64,000 nucleotides of DNA from Clostridia bacterium (lineage in GTDB: Bacteria > Bacillota > Clostridia > Oscillospirales > CAG-272), in contig JAFVVP010000001.1 of assembly GCA_017502135.1 (NCBI GenBank), forward strand, positions 126,544-190,543. The letters are read 5' to 3'. The notes beneath the pieces were generated by a model. That model was not told the DNA's origin. It saw only the letters and a program-made list of their open reading frames with translations, and ran no database searches. The position numbers and the translations under genes are program-made. This document shows, piece by piece, positions 51,121 to 59,977 of this stretch; within the stretch, counting starts at the first letter, position 1; every line of letters begins with the position of its first letter.

Positions 51121-51648
51121 ATGCGAAACGTGCAAAGTCGAATCGGGAGTTTACTTTTGGCGGCGACGCTTATCTTGTTAGCCTCCCTTATGTCTGCGTG
51201 CGTTTCTACTGCACCTCTTGATATGTCGAAGATCAATATGAACGACGTCACCCTCGATACGGCGGCGATGGGAGAAACTCTCGTCGGTGAGCTTTCGTTT
51301 GACGGTACGCTTCTGAAGATCGACAACGAGATCGCAGACGGTCTTTTGGGTGTCGGAGGTCTCTATAACGAAATGACCGCGTATATGAGTTCTGCTGTTT
51401 TGGCCGAGGCGATCGTCATTCTCCGCTGCGAGAGTGCGAGCGATGCGGAAACCGCGCACGGCCGTCTTGTAACGTACCGCGATGAGATGGCGGACGTTTA
51501 TGCCGGCTACAATATGACGGAATCCGAAAAGCTGACGGATGCATTTCTTGCGTGCCACGGCAGATACGTGTTCTTCTGCGTTTCTCCCGATACGGATACG
51601 GCAGAGAGAGCATTCCAGACGTACGTGGTGGATTCTTTAAAGAAATAA
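51121..51648 (+). CDS. Lipoprotein, DUF4358-like
   Basis: A 175-residue protein with a lipoprotein signal: SLLLAATLILLASLMSAC, the lipobox LMSAC placing the lipid on Cys at about 27. The mature part contains VTLDTAAMGETLVGELSFDGTLLKIDNEIADGLLGV, MSSAVLAEAIVILRCESASDAETAHGRL and CHGRYVFFCVSPDTDTAERAF, which resembles the DUF4358 family of Clostridia surface lipoproteins (from memory). No function is known. Anchored outside the cytoplasmic membrane; preceded by an SGNH hydrolase gene and its own promoter with a palindromic operator. AAAGGTG site before ATG 51121. Confidence 0.75.
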   Translation: MRNVQSRIGSLLLAATLILLASLMSACVSTAPLDMSKINMNDVTLDTAAMGETLVGELSFDGTLLKIDNEIADGLLGVGGLYNEMTAYMSSAVLAEAIVILRCESASDAETAHGRLVTYRDEMADVYAGYNMTESEKLTDAFLACHGRYVFFCVSPDTDTAERAFQTYVVDSLKK

Positions 51649-51680
51649 CAAAATAAACGAAGAAAAATTTTCCGTTCCTG

Positions 51681-51709
51681 TTGCACTTTTTTTTGAAATG
51701 TGGTATGAT
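51681..51709 (+). promoter_or_regulatory. Sigma-A promoter of the pheST operon
   Basis: TTGCAC (51681-51686), 17-nt spacer, TATGAT (51704-51709), directly before the T-box leader. Confidence 0.83.
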
Positions 51710-51715
51710 AATACC

Positions 51716-51968
51716 GTACAAAGACTGAGATGAAGTTTGGCATTTTTGCGTTTGTCGGCTCCAGAGAGGACGGCCTTGGCTGTAAGCCGTCTGCCGGTGG
51801 CTGAAATGCATTTCGCTTCGGAGTTGGCGAAATGAACCTTTGAGTAGTTTTGCCCGGGTGATCCCGTTACAGGTCCTGTGAGTGTTGGCTCTCTGCCGGA
51901 ATGCGGGTGGTACCGCGGTGCGATTGTTTCGCCCCGTCCCGAGTCTATCGGGACGGGGCTGTTTTTTT
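51716..51968 (+). promoter_or_regulatory. T-box leader (tRNA-Phe sensing) with terminator, upstream of pheST
   Basis: The T-box core GGGTGGTACCGCGG lies at 51905-51918 and pairs with the tRNA acceptor end. The terminator stem GCCCCGTCCCGA / TCGGGACGGGGC (51931-51942 with 51948-51959) is followed by seven T. Stem I probably closes with GAAG (51732-51735) and CTTC (51816-51819), placing UUC (51812-51814), a Phe codon, as the specifier just before the 3' strand. Uncharged tRNA-Phe should favour the antiterminator and switch on pheS-pheT. Specifier assignment is inferred and agrees with the downstream genes. Confidence 0.9.
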
Positions 51969-52032
51969 GTTTTATTCGGAATTTCGGATTCCGATAAATA
52001 GATTTGCAAACTCAAAAAGGAGCATATAGAGA

Positions 52033-53046
52033 ATGAAAGAGACGTTACTTAAAATCCGTGAAGAGGCGCTGTCTCAAATAAGAGCGACGGATGCGGATCT
52101 CGAAGCGATCCGTATTCGCTATCTCGGAAAGAAAGGTGAGCTTACCGCCGTTCTTCGCGGCATGGGACAGCTTACCCCCGAGGAACGTCCCGTCGTCGGA
52201 CAGATTGCAAACGAAGTCCGCGAGGCGATCGAAGCGGAGCTTACCGCCCGCGCTGAAGAGCAGAAAGCTGCCGAACTTGACGCACGACTGGTGAAAGAAA
52301 AAGTGGACGTAACCGTACCGGGCACGCCCGCTTTGGTCGGCCACGTGCATCCGATCGCACGCATCCAGCGCGAGATGGAGGAGATCTTCATCGGCATGGG
52401 ATTCGATATCGTCGAGGGACCCGAGGTAGAGTACGATTACTACAACTTTCAGGCGCTCAACATCCCGCCGGATCATCCCGCACGCGACACGCAGGATACA
52501 TTCTATATCAGTGAGAATATCCTGCTCCGTACGCAGACCTCGTCCGTGCAGGCGAGAACGATGGAGACGCGCAAGCCGCCGATCCGTATCGTATCGCCCG
52601 GCCGCGTGTACCGCTCCGATGCGGTGGACGCAACGCACTCGCCTCTCTTCCATCAGATGGAGGGACTTGTGATCGACAAGGGTGTAACGATGGGCAACCT
52701 CAAGGGTGCGCTTGAAATGTTTGCACAGACGATGTTCGGCGCGGAGACGAAAGTGCGCTTCCGTCCGCATCATTTCCCCTTTACCGAGCCGTCCGCTGAG
52801 GTGGACGTGTCCTGCTTTGCCTGCGGCGGCAAGGGCTGCCGTCTCTGTAAGGGCGAGGGCTGGATCGAGATCCTCGGCGCGGGTATGGTGCATCCCAATG
52901 TTTTGACGATGGGCGGCATTGACCCCGAAGAGTACAGCGGCTTTGCTTTCGGTATGGGTATCGAGCGTATCGCGATGCTGAAATATCATATTGACGATAT
53001 GCGCCACCTTTACGAAAACGATGTCCGCTTCCTCACCCAGTTCTGA
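52033..53046 (+). CDS. pheS: Phenylalanine--tRNA ligase alpha subunit
   Basis: A 337-residue subunit: N-terminal coiled coil (about 1-85), then the class II catalytic core with [28 protein letters not shown] (about 103-130), [23 protein letters not shown] (motif 1/2 region), [28 protein letters not shown], and motif 3 [24 protein letters not shown] CxxC-type cluster ([12 protein letters not shown], about 258-269) is present as in many Firmicutes. It forms an alpha2-beta2 enzyme with PheT. AAAGGAG site before the ATG; controlled by the T-box. Confidence 0.97.
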   Translation: MKETLLKIREEALSQIRATDADLEAIRIRYLGKKGELTAVLRGMGQLTPEERPVVGQIANEVREAIEAELTARAEEQKAAELDARLVKEKVDVTVPGTPALVGHVHPIARIQREMEEIFIGMGFDIVEGPEVEYDYYNFQALNIPPDHPARDTQDTFYISENILLRTQTSSVQARTMETRKPPIRIVSPGRVYRSDAVDATHSPLFHQMEGLVIDKGVTMGNLKGALEMFAQTMFGAETKVRFRPHHFPFTEPSAEVDVSCFACGGKGCRLCKGEGWIEILGAGMVHPNVLTMGGIDPEEYSGFAFGMGIERIAMLKYHIDDMRHLYENDVRFLTQF

Positions 53047-53081
53047 TTGGGGCTTGATTACAGTACAGGAGAAATAAAAGA

Positions 53082-55499
53082 ATGAAACTTTCTATGAAAT
53101 GGCTGGCGGATTTCACTGACGTCAGCGATACAAGTATTAAAGATTACTCTGACCGTATGACGGATACCGGTTCGAAGGTCGAGGGCTACGAAACCTTAGC
53201 CGAGGATATCGAAAACGTAGTGGTCGGACGGATCACCTCGATTAAAAAGCACGAGAACTCCGATCATCTGCAGATCTGTATGCTTGACTGCGGTACGGGC
53301 GCGGATATCCAGATCGTAACCGGTGCGCAGAACGTGTTCGAGGGCGCCGTCGTGCCCGTTGCCAAAGCACCGGCAAAACTGCCCGGCGGCATCACGATCA
53401 AGGCCGGAAAACTCCGCGGTGTCGAATCGAACGGTATGCTATGCTCGATCGCGGAGTTGGGGCTTACGCTCCACGATATGCCCGGTGCGATCGAGGACGG
53501 TATTCTCATTCTGAATGATGTGGGCCTTGCTGATGCTGAGCCCGGTGCCGACATCCGCGATGTGCTTATGCTCCGCGACGACGTGGTCGAGTTTGAGATC
53601 ACCTCGAACCGTCCCGACTGTCTTTCTGTAATCGGGCTTGCGCGTGAGAGCGCGGTCAGCTTTGATCGTGCCCTCAATGTACCCCAGCCGAAGAAGCCGA
53701 CGCCCAAGAACGACGGCGACAAGATTGAAAACTACTTGAACGTGGAGATCCGCGAGCCGTCGCTTTGCTACCGTTACAGCGCCCGCGTTGTAAAGAACGT
53801 GAAGATCGAGCCCTCCCCGCTTTGGCTCCGCATGCGTCTTCGTGCCGCCGGCGTCCGCCCGATCTCCAATATCGTGGATATTACGAACTACGTAATGCTT
53901 GAGTACGGCCAGCCGATGCACGCGTTTGACTACGCTTGCCTCGATGGCAGCCGTATCGTCGTCCGCCGTGCCGAAGAGGGCGAGAAGTTTGTTTCTCTTG
54001 ACAGCGTGCCGCATACACTCGATGATACCATGCTCGTGATTGCCGATGCCAAAAAGCCGGTCGCACTGGCAGGCGTCATGGGCGGCGAGAACAGCGAGAT
54101 TACCGACGGAACGAAAACGGTTGTCTTCGAAAGTGCGATGTTCAACGGTCCGAGCGTCCGCGTTTCCGCAAAGAAACTCGGCATGCGTACCGAAAGTTCT
54201 TCCCGCTTTGAAAAGGGTCTCGACCGCGAACAGACGATGGCGGCACTTGACCGCGCGTGCGAACTCGTTGAGCTTCTCGGCGCGGGTGAGATCGTCGACG
54301 GTACGATCGACGAGTATCCCGCACCGTCCGTGCCGTACGTGATGGATCTCGATGCCGATCGCATCAACGCCTTTCTCGGCGTGCACCTCACCGAGGAGTA
54401 TATGAAAGAGATTCTCACCTCGCTCCATTTCGGCGTGGACGGCAAAAAACTCACCGTTCCCACCTTCCGTGACGATGTCCGCTGCATGAGCGACGTTTCT
54501 GAGGAGGTACTCCGCATTTACGGCTATACCAAGATCGAATCCGCACCGCTTATGGGCGTAACGACGCAGGGCGGCCGCACCGCACGTCAGCAGTTTGAGA
54601 TCGCGATCCGCGACACGCTCACAGGCCTTGGCATGTGCGAGGCGGAGACGTTCTCGTTCATCAGCCCCAAGTTCTATGATAAGATCCGTATGGCAGAAGA
54701 CGATCCCCGCCGCGAGAGCGTCGTTATCACCAATCCCCTCGGCGAGGATACCTCCATCATGCGTACCACCGCGATTCCGTCCATGCTGAAGGTGCTCGAA
54801 AACAACGCCGCTGTCAAGAACCGCGACGTCAGCCTTTTTGAGATCGGCAACGTCTATATTCCGCACGGCAAGGGTGAACTGCCCGAAGAGGCGCGCCGCG
54901 TCGTTATCGGCATTTATCAGAATGATGACAAGACAGATCGTACGTTCTTCACACTCAAGGGCTCTGTGGAGGCCGTTCTCGCCGCACTCCGCGTGAAGAA
55001 CGCAGAATACGCTCCCTGCACCACGGAGAATGCGTTCCATCCCGGGCGTTGTGCTGTCGTTACAGTGGACGGAAAACAGGTGGGCATCTTCGGACAGATC
55101 CATCCTTTGACAATTGCCAATTATAACATTGACGCGGTTACCGCCGTGGCCGAACTCGATTTTGAGGCGCTTTTCGAAGCGCGTGAAGTGATGCCGGAAT
55201 ACAAGCAACTGCCCAAATACCCCGCTCTCGAACGCGATTTCTCTTTCGTATGCGACGAGGAGCAGACGGTCGGCGTTCTTGAATCCTGCATGAAGCGTGC
55301 CGGCGGTGCGCTCGTTGAATCGGTGCGCCTGTTTGATATCTATCGCGGACCGCAGATCGGCGAAGGCAAAAAGAGCGTATCGTTCGCAATGATGCTTCGC
55401 GCCGCTGACCGTACTCTGACGGATGAGGAAGCGGACAGCACGGTCAAGAAGATCCTCAAAAAACTGGAAGCCGAGTGCGGTGCCGTCCTCAGAAGTTAA
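53082..55499 (+). CDS. pheT: Phenylalanine--tRNA ligase beta subunit
   Basis: An 805-residue subunit, full length: N-terminal tRNA-binding OB domain (VVGRITSIKKHENSDHLQICMLDCG, about 47-71), B3/B4 editing domain (DVVEFEITSNRPDCLSVIGLARE; VRPISNIVDITNYVMLEYGQPMHAFDYA, about 250-280), B5 domain (VRVSAKKLGMRTESSSRFEKGLDRE and following), catalytic-like core, and the C-terminal anticodon-binding FDX-ACB domain (YPALERDFSFVCDEEQTVG...DIYRGPQIGEGKKSVSFAMMLRAADRTLTDEE). It edits mischarged Tyr-tRNA-Phe. 35 nt after pheS. Confidence 0.97.
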   Translation: MKLSMKWLADFTDVSDTSIKDYSDRMTDTGSKVEGYETLAEDIENVVVGRITSIKKHENSDHLQICMLDCGTGADIQIVTGAQNVFEGAVVPVAKAPAKLPGGITIKAGKLRGVESNGMLCSIAELGLTLHDMPGAIEDGILILNDVGLADAEPGADIRDVLMLRDDVVEFEITSNRPDCLSVIGLARESAVSFDRALNVPQPKKPTPKNDGDKIENYLNVEIREPSLCYRYSARVVKNVKIEPSPLWLRMRLRAAGVRPISNIVDITNYVMLEYGQPMHAFDYACLDGSRIVVRRAEEGEKFVSLDSVPHTLDDTMLVIADAKKPVALAGVMGGENSEITDGTKTVVFESAMFNGPSVRVSAKKLGMRTESSSRFEKGLDREQTMAALDRACELVELLGAGEIVDGTIDEYPAPSVPYVMDLDADRINAFLGVHLTEEYMKEILTSLHFGVDGKKLTVPTFRDDVRCMSDVSEEVLRIYGYTKIESAPLMGVTTQGGRTARQQFEIAIRDTLTGLGMCEAETFSFISPKFYDKIRMAEDDPRRESVVITNPLGEDTSIMRTTAIPSMLKVLENNAAVKNRDVSLFEIGNVYIPHGKGELPEEARRVVIGIYQNDDKTDRTFFTLKGSVEAVLAALRVKNAEYAPCTTENAFHPGRCAVVTVDGKQVGIFGQIHPLTIANYNIDAVTAVAELDFEALFEAREVMPEYKQLPKYPALERDFSFVCDEEQTVGVLESCMKRAGGALVESVRLFDIYRGPQIGEGKKSVSFAMMLRAADRTLTDEEADSTVKKILKKLEAECGAVLRS

Positions 55500-55568
55500 G
55501 TTTTATTGTGCATATGAAAATTCCGGCGCATATTTTGCGCCGGGCATATATCGGAAAGGGAGCCTTGT

Positions 55569-56129
55569 ATGAAAACATATGAAATGACGATCGCCGGCGT
55601 AAAGCGCGCTTTGCCGATCTGCCCGGTGAATGAGAATCTTTCCATCGGTGCGTTCGTTATCTTCGGCGATCCGGAACTGACGACCGCCGCGGCGGATGCG
55701 CTCCTCGCGCGTGCGCCCGCCTACGATTACATAATCACTGCGGAAGCGAAAGGGATTCCGCTCGCGCACGAGATGGCGCGGCTTGCGGGCAATCAGAAAT
55801 ATTTTATCGCACGCAAAAAGCCGAAGCTGTACATGACGAGCGTCTTTGAGGTTACGGTCAATTCGATCACGACCAAGGGTGAGCAGAAACTGTACCTGGA
55901 CGGCGCCGATGCCGAACTGATGAAGGGAAAACGCATCCTGATCGTGGACGACGTGATTTCCACGGGCGAATCGCTCGCGGCGCTCGAAAAACTCGTTCTC
56001 GCCGCTGAGGGCGTGATCGTCGGCAAGATGGCGATCCTCGCGGAGGGCGACGCGCAGAGCAGAGAAGATCTCATTTATTTGAATCCCCTGCCGCTGTTTC
56101 ACCCCGACGGAACGGTGATGGAAGGCTGA
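55569..56129 (+). CDS. Phosphoribosyltransferase (adenine PRTase-like)
   Basis: A 186-residue type-I phosphoribosyltransferase. The PRPP loop is RILIVDDVISTGESLAAL (about 121-138); YIITAEAKGIPLAHEMARLAG (about 55-75) is the dimer/PPi-loop region and ARKKPKLYMTS the flexible loop side, as in Apt. It likely makes AMP from adenine and PRPP, or another purine; substrate specificity is not certain. CGGAAAGGGAG before the ATG. The 69-nt gap after pheT has a CCGGCGC/GCGCCGG hairpin (about 55523-55543) but no U-run, so it may still belong to the pheST transcript. Confidence 0.87.
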   Translation: MKTYEMTIAGVKRALPICPVNENLSIGAFVIFGDPELTTAAADALLARAPAYDYIITAEAKGIPLAHEMARLAGNQKYFIARKKPKLYMTSVFEVTVNSITTKGEQKLYLDGADAELMKGKRILIVDDVISTGESLAALEKLVLAAEGVIVGKMAILAEGDAQSREDLIYLNPLPLFHPDGTVMEG

Positions 56130-56186
56130 ACCTTTCTGCCGCATTGGCGAAAGCGAGAAAAAATACGAAAAATCCGTGAAAAGGTG

Positions 56187-56215
56187 TTGACAAGGAGCCG
56201 CAGTTGTGGTATACT
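56187..56215 (+). promoter_or_regulatory. Sigma-A promoter of tRNA-Glu
   Basis: TTGACA (56187-56192), 17-nt spacer, TATACT (56210-56215), near consensus and like the tRNA-Gln promoter. Confidence 0.88.
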
Positions 56216-56235
56216 ATACGGGCAATCGATCAGAT

Positions 56236-56310
56236 GGCCTGTTAGTCAAGCGGCTAAGACGTCGCCCTCTCACGGCGAAGACGGGGGTTCGATTCCCCCA
56301 CGGGTCACCA
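56236..56310 (+). tRNA. tRNA-Glu(CTC)
   Basis: 75 nt. Acceptor GGCCTGT pairs with ACGGGTC (two G-U pairs), discriminator A, encoded CCA (56308-56310). The anticodon loop is CTCTCAC between GTCGCC and GGCGAA, giving anticodon CTC; the T arm is GGGGGTTCGATTCCCCC. Reads GAG codons. Followed directly by a terminator. Confidence 0.95.
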
Positions 56311-56348
56311 AAAAGAAAACATCCGGAATTGTTCGGATGTTTTCTTTT
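56311..56348 (+). terminator. Terminator of tRNA-Glu
   Basis: AAAAGAAAACATCCG (56311-56325) pairs with CGGATGTTTTCTTTT (56334-56348), followed by T. Confidence 0.9.
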
Positions 56349-56423
56349 TCGTTATGCGTTATGAATGAACCCCCCGCAAACCCAAAGGGTTTGATACTGG
56401 GAGCGGAGACAGCCGAGTAAATT

Positions 56424-56449
56424 TTTGTGCGTGTAAACACGCTCGCAAA
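56424..56449. other. Hairpin in the gap between tRNA-Glu and the zinc-ribbon gene
   Basis: TTTG (56424-56427) and GCGTG (56429-56433) pair with CACGC (56438-56442) and CAAA (56446-56449) around loop TAAA. The surrounding gap 56349-56479 also has AAACCC/GGGTTT (around 56377-56391) and a T-arm-like GGTTCAGATTCCCC, but no complete tRNA or riboswitch could be folded. Confidence 0.4.
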
Positions 56450-56479
56450 GGTTCAGATTCCCCGGCGGTGCCTCCCCCC

Positions 56480-56508
56480 TTGACAAAGCGTTCTCCCTAT
56501 GATACAAT
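56480..56508 (+). promoter_or_regulatory. Sigma-A promoter for the zinc-ribbon gene
   Basis: TTGACA (56480-56485), 17-nt spacer, TACAAT (56503-56508). It rules out the in-frame ATG at 56499. Confidence 0.87.
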
Positions 56509-56543
56509 GCAGAAAAGAGTACAAACGAGAGGATGACCGAACG

Positions 56544-56837
56544 ATGAGAGATTTTTCGTGTCTTCGCTGCGGCGAAAAAATGCGCTTCTTTTCAAGGGAA
56601 CGTCTGCAGCTCGGGAAAACCGGATGGCTTTTCGGGGATCTTCCAAATCTGCTTGCTGGTGCGCTCGAAGTAAGTCTCTACGTTTGCCCTAACTGCCGTA
56701 AGCTTGAGTTTTATGCAGATGAGGGAGAGGCAGATGGCGAAGAACTCCCGCAGAAAACGTGTCCTGCCTGCGGTACTGTGCACGATTTTGATTACCCCAA
56801 ATGCCCGAACTGCAAGCACGATTACTACGGGAAGTAA
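56544..56837 (+). CDS. Small zinc-ribbon protein, unknown function
   Basis: A 97-residue protein with four CxxC knuckles: CLRC (about 6-9), CPNC (about 48-51), CPAC (about 73-76) and CPNC (about 88-91), enough for two zinc ribbons. Between them lies RERLQLGKTGWLFGDLPNLLAGALEVSLYV. The family looks like the short zinc-ribbon proteins seen in Clostridia near housekeeping genes; function is unknown. Start at ATG 56544 (MRDFSC) after GAGAGG. Own promoter and terminator. Confidence 0.8.
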   Translation: MRDFSCLRCGEKMRFFSRERLQLGKTGWLFGDLPNLLAGALEVSLYVCPNCRKLEFYADEGEADGEELPQKTCPACGTVHDFDYPKCPNCKHDYYGK

Positions 56838-56855
56838 GATATCATAGGATAAATA

Positions 56856-56883
56856 AAAAACGCATCCTTTCGGATGCGTTTTT
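56856..56883. terminator. Bidirectional terminator between zinc-ribbon gene and trxA
   Basis: AAAAACGCATCC (56856-56867), loop TTTC, GGATGCGTTTTT (56872-56883). Confidence 0.92.
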
Positions 56884-56886
56884 CTG

Positions 56887-57195
56887 TTAATCCAGCATCG
56901 CAAGAATGGCGGATTTCGGCTGCACGCCCATAGATTGATTTACAACCTGCCCGTTTTTAATAACGAACAGCGTGGGGATGCTCATAATGCCGAATTTTGA
57001 GGCGAGCTCACTCTCCTCGTCCACGTTTACCTTGCACACCTTGATATCCGCTCTCTCCTCGGCGATCTGATCCACGGTAGGGGAGAGCATGCGGCAGGGA
57101 CCGCACCAGCTTGCCCAGAAATCAATCAGAACCGGCTTTTCGGACTTCATTACCTCGTTTTCAAAATTGTCTTTCGTTACCGTAATTACCGACAT
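56887..57195 (-). CDS. trxA: Thioredoxin
   Basis: A 102-residue thioredoxin. The active site is FWASWCGPCRML (about 26-37), with the cis-Pro in MSIPTLFVIKNG (about 71-82) and the buried Asp in LIDFWAS. It reduces disulfides in the cytosol with thioredoxin reductase, which is not in this window. AAGGAGGAAA before the ATG is a strong site. Slightly short but complete. Confidence 0.97.
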   Translation of the reverse strand: MSVITVTKDNFENEVMKSEKPVLIDFWASWCGPCRMLSPTVDQIAEERADIKVCKVNVDEESELASKFGIMSIPTLFVIKNGQVVNQSMGVQPKSAILAMLD

Positions 57196-57285
57196 GTTTT
57201 TTCCTCCTTTTCGGATATATCTACGTTTATTATATCACAAAAACGGACGATTACAATGGGAAAATGAAAAAAAGAGGCAGGGTAA

Positions 57286-58845
57286 TCACGCAAATATCCG
57301 TTTTACGAAACGGGCGTCGTCCCGTCCGACCGCACCTGTAAGCACGGTGAGTACGGCGTAGATGACTGCAACAAAGGCGATTCTCAGCGCTACGGATTCC
57401 CCCGCTCCGATCAGCGGCACAATGCCGTAACCGGCAAGAAAACGTACGGCGGCGGTAGCAAGGATGATGCTCGCGATCGGCTTTGCGATAAAGCGGCGAA
57501 TAGATACGGGAAGGCCGGTGATGCTAAGAAGGCGGCTGATGCTGAGGGTAGCGTTCAACAGTTCGCAAACGTACAAAACGGCGATATAGCCCGCCATACC
57601 AAAGCGGGGCAGAAGGAGGAAAACAAGAAGAAGGCTCAAAGCTGAATCTACGATATTGATCTTCATGGAATGGACTTGCTGACCGAGTCCTTTAAGCATG
57701 GCGTCCACCGATGAATCAAGATACATAATAGGAATAAGCGGTGCGATTCTGGCAAGCTGTGCGCCCGCGTCGGTACCGGGGTACATGGCAGAGCCGATCT
57801 CATAGGAAAAACTGAGAAAGATCCCGGCGACGCCCAAGGAAAACAAAAGGGAAGTGCGCAGTACCTTCGTTGCCATCGACTGTATACGCTCCGTATCTCC
57901 CCGCTCGTGGGCGTGGGTAAATTCCGGGACGAGGAGTCCCGAGAATGCGCCGAGTACGGCGGACGGAAAGAGTACGAGCGGGAAAACCATACCGTGAAGC
58001 ACGCCGTAAGAGGCGAGCGCCGCCGATGCCGTAGCACCGCTTTGCCTCAGCCCCCACGGGATGGCGAGGTGCTCTGCCGTGAGAAGGCCTTGCCTTGCGT
58101 AGCTTCCTACCGCCACGGGGAAGCCCACGGAAAAGACGCGGCGGATGGATGCAAGAGCACCGTTTTCCGAGGGTGCACAACGCCTTGTCTTATCGGTGAG
58201 ATACAGCACGAACGAGGTCGCAAAGGATGCGCCCTCGGCGATCGCAGAGCCGCCGACGACGGCAAGACACGCGTATTCGATCCCCGCGGGTGCGATAAGG
58301 AGGAGAAGGGCAGAGGTGAGAAATATCTTCACAAACTGCTCCGAGAGGGAGACGATCACGTTTTTCACTACACGGCGCACGCCGGTGAAATAGCCTGCAA
58401 GGGCGGTTGAAAGAGAGATAGCGGGGAGACTCAGTGCCAACACGCGAAGCGAGGGGATCGTGCGGATGTCACCGAGCAGATGCATACCGAGGGGTTCGGC
58501 GAGGGAAAAGAGAAGAACGGCGGTGAAGCTTCCGAAAAGAAGGCTGTAGAGAATACATCCCCTTATGACCGTTCGGTTATTCTCTCCTTTTGCCAGTGCT
58601 TCGGCAGTGAGGCGAACGGCGGCCAGATGCACACCTGAGGTGGCGAGCGTTACGGAGAGACCGTACACACTCATGACGAGGGTGAGAAGCCCCATGCCCT
58701 CGGCGCCCACTTTTCCCGAGACGTACGCGTTGAAGGAGACGGAGACGAGCCGTATGAGAATGTTCACGCCTGCAAGCATCACGGCGTTCAGAAAAAACAG
58801 TTTTACCCCGCGCAATTCGTTCGCCCCCTTTATAGTTCGAATCAT
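57286..58845 (-). CDS. MATE/MVF-type oligosaccharide flippase (SpoVB-like)
   Basis: A 519-residue protein with about 14 hydrophobic segments; start ELRGVKLFFLNAVMLAGVNILIRLVSVSFNAYVSGKVGAEGMGLL is typical of the SpoVB/MurJ/Wzx superfamily. Further motifs are ALPAISLSTALAGYFTGVRRV, HGMVFPLVLFPSAVLGAFSGLLVPEFT and YLDSSVDAMLKGLGQQVHSMKINIVDSALSLLLV. SpoVB-type proteins flip lipid-linked peptidoglycan or other precursors during sporulation or wall growth. No sporulation gene is adjacent, so a vegetative flippase is equally possible. GGGGGCGA-type weak site before the ATG. Confidence 0.87.
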   Translation of the reverse strand: MIRTIKGANELRGVKLFFLNAVMLAGVNILIRLVSVSFNAYVSGKVGAEGMGLLTLVMSVYGLSVTLATSGVHLAAVRLTAEALAKGENNRTVIRGCILYSLLFGSFTAVLLFSLAEPLGMHLLGDIRTIPSLRVLALSLPAISLSTALAGYFTGVRRVVKNVIVSLSEQFVKIFLTSALLLLIAPAGIEYACLAVVGGSAIAEGASFATSFVLYLTDKTRRCAPSENGALASIRRVFSVGFPVAVGSYARQGLLTAEHLAIPWGLRQSGATASAALASYGVLHGMVFPLVLFPSAVLGAFSGLLVPEFTHAHERGDTERIQSMATKVLRTSLLFSLGVAGIFLSFSYEIGSAMYPGTDAGAQLARIAPLIPIMYLDSSVDAMLKGLGQQVHSMKINIVDSALSLLLVFLLLPRFGMAGYIAVLYVCELLNATLSISRLLSITGLPVSIRRFIAKPIASIILATAAVRFLAGYGIVPLIGAGESVALRIAFVAVIYAVLTVLTGAVGRDDARFVKRIFA

Positions 58846-58904
58846 TTTATGATTTTGAAGTGTTTCCTATGACAGGGCGATTTTCGCAAATCTCTATAAA
58901 ACTC

Positions 58905-58933
58905 TTGCAATCCATCCGTGAAATTGGTACAAT
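58905..58933 (+). promoter_or_regulatory. Sigma-A promoter for the comEB-like/rimI/tsaD unit
   Basis: TTGCAA (58905-58910), 17-nt spacer, TACAAT (58928-58933). Confidence 0.83.
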
Positions 58934-59000
58934 ATTAATATGAGGGAAAATGCGGATTTTTTCAGAATCCCGCCGAATGAAATTGTATGGGAGCGTACAT

Positions 59001-59489
59001 ATGAACAGAGTTTCCAAAATAAATTATTATCTCGATATTGCAGAGACCGTGGCAGAGAGAAGCACTTGTATGCGCCGTGCCTTCGGTGCGATCATCGTGA
59101 AAAACGACAGCATCATCTCCACGGGATACAACGGTGCCCCCCGCGGCAGAAAAAACTGCATGGATCTCGGTTGCTGTATGCGTGAAAAACTGCAGATCCC
59201 GCGCGGAGAACGGTACGAGCTGTGCCGCGCCGTTCACGCAGAGGCCAACGCGATCATTGCCGCGCCCCGCGATCAGATGCTCGGTGCCACCTTGTACCTT
59301 TGCTGTGTCAATCCTATGACGAAGGAACTGTACGGCGGCACGTGCTCCTGTTCTATGTGTAAGCGCCTTGTTATCAACGCGGGTATCGAGCAGGTGATCG
59401 TGCGCGAGGATAAGGAAAACTACACCGTATATGACGTCGCGGATTGGATCATAAGCGATGACAGCCTGACGGGCGTTTTTGGATACTGA
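59001..59489 (+). CDS. dCMP deaminase (ComEB-like cytidine/deoxycytidylate deaminase)
   Basis: A 162-residue zinc-dependent deaminase: AERSTCMRRAFGAIIVKNDSIISTGYNGAPRG (about 14-45), CRAVHAEANAIIAA (about 76-89; zinc His and catalytic Glu), and CSCSMCKRLVINAGIEQVIV (about 115-134) with the two other zinc Cys. It converts dCMP to dUMP for thymidylate synthesis. In ComEB-type proteins the second motif usually reads PCxxC; here Pro is replaced by Ser, still giving CxxC. Start ATG 59001 after GGGAG; an ATG at 58950 in frame lacks a site. Five nt before rimI. Confidence 0.92.
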   Translation: MNRVSKINYYLDIAETVAERSTCMRRAFGAIIVKNDSIISTGYNGAPRGRKNCMDLGCCMREKLQIPRGERYELCRAVHAEANAIIAAPRDQMLGATLYLCCVNPMTKELYGGTCSCSMCKRLVINAGIEQVIVREDKENYTVYDVADWIISDDSLTGVFGY

Positions 59490-59494
59490 GAGAA

Positions 59495-59956
59495 ATGGAT
59501 TTGACGGTTTGTTCTCTTGTGCCGGCGCATATCACCGAAGCGGCACGGCTTTCAAAGATTTGCTTTCCGGGCGGTCCCGGTGAAAGTTCGATTGAATCCT
59601 CTCTCAAAAATCCCCGAAATCGGTATTTTGAGGCGGTGGGAGACGGCATCATTGTCGGTCTTGGTGGCTACACGGCCGCAGCAGACGAAGCGGATATCCT
59701 TGACATGGCGGTACACCCCGACTACCGTCGGCGGGGTATAGCCCGAAGGCTTTGTGAAGCCATTCTTGCCGATGCAAAAAAACACGGCGTTATGACCGTG
59801 TTTCTCGAGGTGCGTCAGTCGAACTGCCCCGCGATTTCTCTGTATAAATCACTTGGCTTTACCGAGTGCGGCATTCGTAAAAATTACTATTCCTCCCCGA
59901 AGGAAGATGCGCTTTTGATGCTTCTTTCCTTCTCCGAGGAGACGGATAACGGATAA
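59495..59956 (+). CDS. rimI: Ribosomal-protein-alanine N-acetyltransferase RimI
   Basis: A 153-residue GNAT: LVPAHITEAARLSKICFP at the start, ADILDMAVHPDYRRRGIARRLCEAILADAKKHGVMTVFLEVRQSN (about 66-110, acetyl-CoA P-loop RRRGIA), ISLYKSLGFTECGIRKNYYSSPKEDALLM. RimI acetylates the N-terminal Ala of S18 and often sits beside tsaD and tsaB in Firmicutes. It follows the dCMP deaminase by 5 nt and precedes tsaD by 21 nt, supporting the call. No tsaB or tsaE is seen here. Confidence 0.92.
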   Translation: MDLTVCSLVPAHITEAARLSKICFPGGPGESSIESSLKNPRNRYFEAVGDGIIVGLGGYTAAADEADILDMAVHPDYRRRGIARRLCEAILADAKKHGVMTVFLEVRQSNCPAISLYKSLGFTECGIRKNYYSSPKEDALLMLLSFSEETDNG

Positions 59957-59977
59957 GATCCGAAGAAAGGAGATCCT

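Noticed and set aside
53439..55208. 589-residue reverse ORF
   Set aside because: Antisense shadow of pheT.
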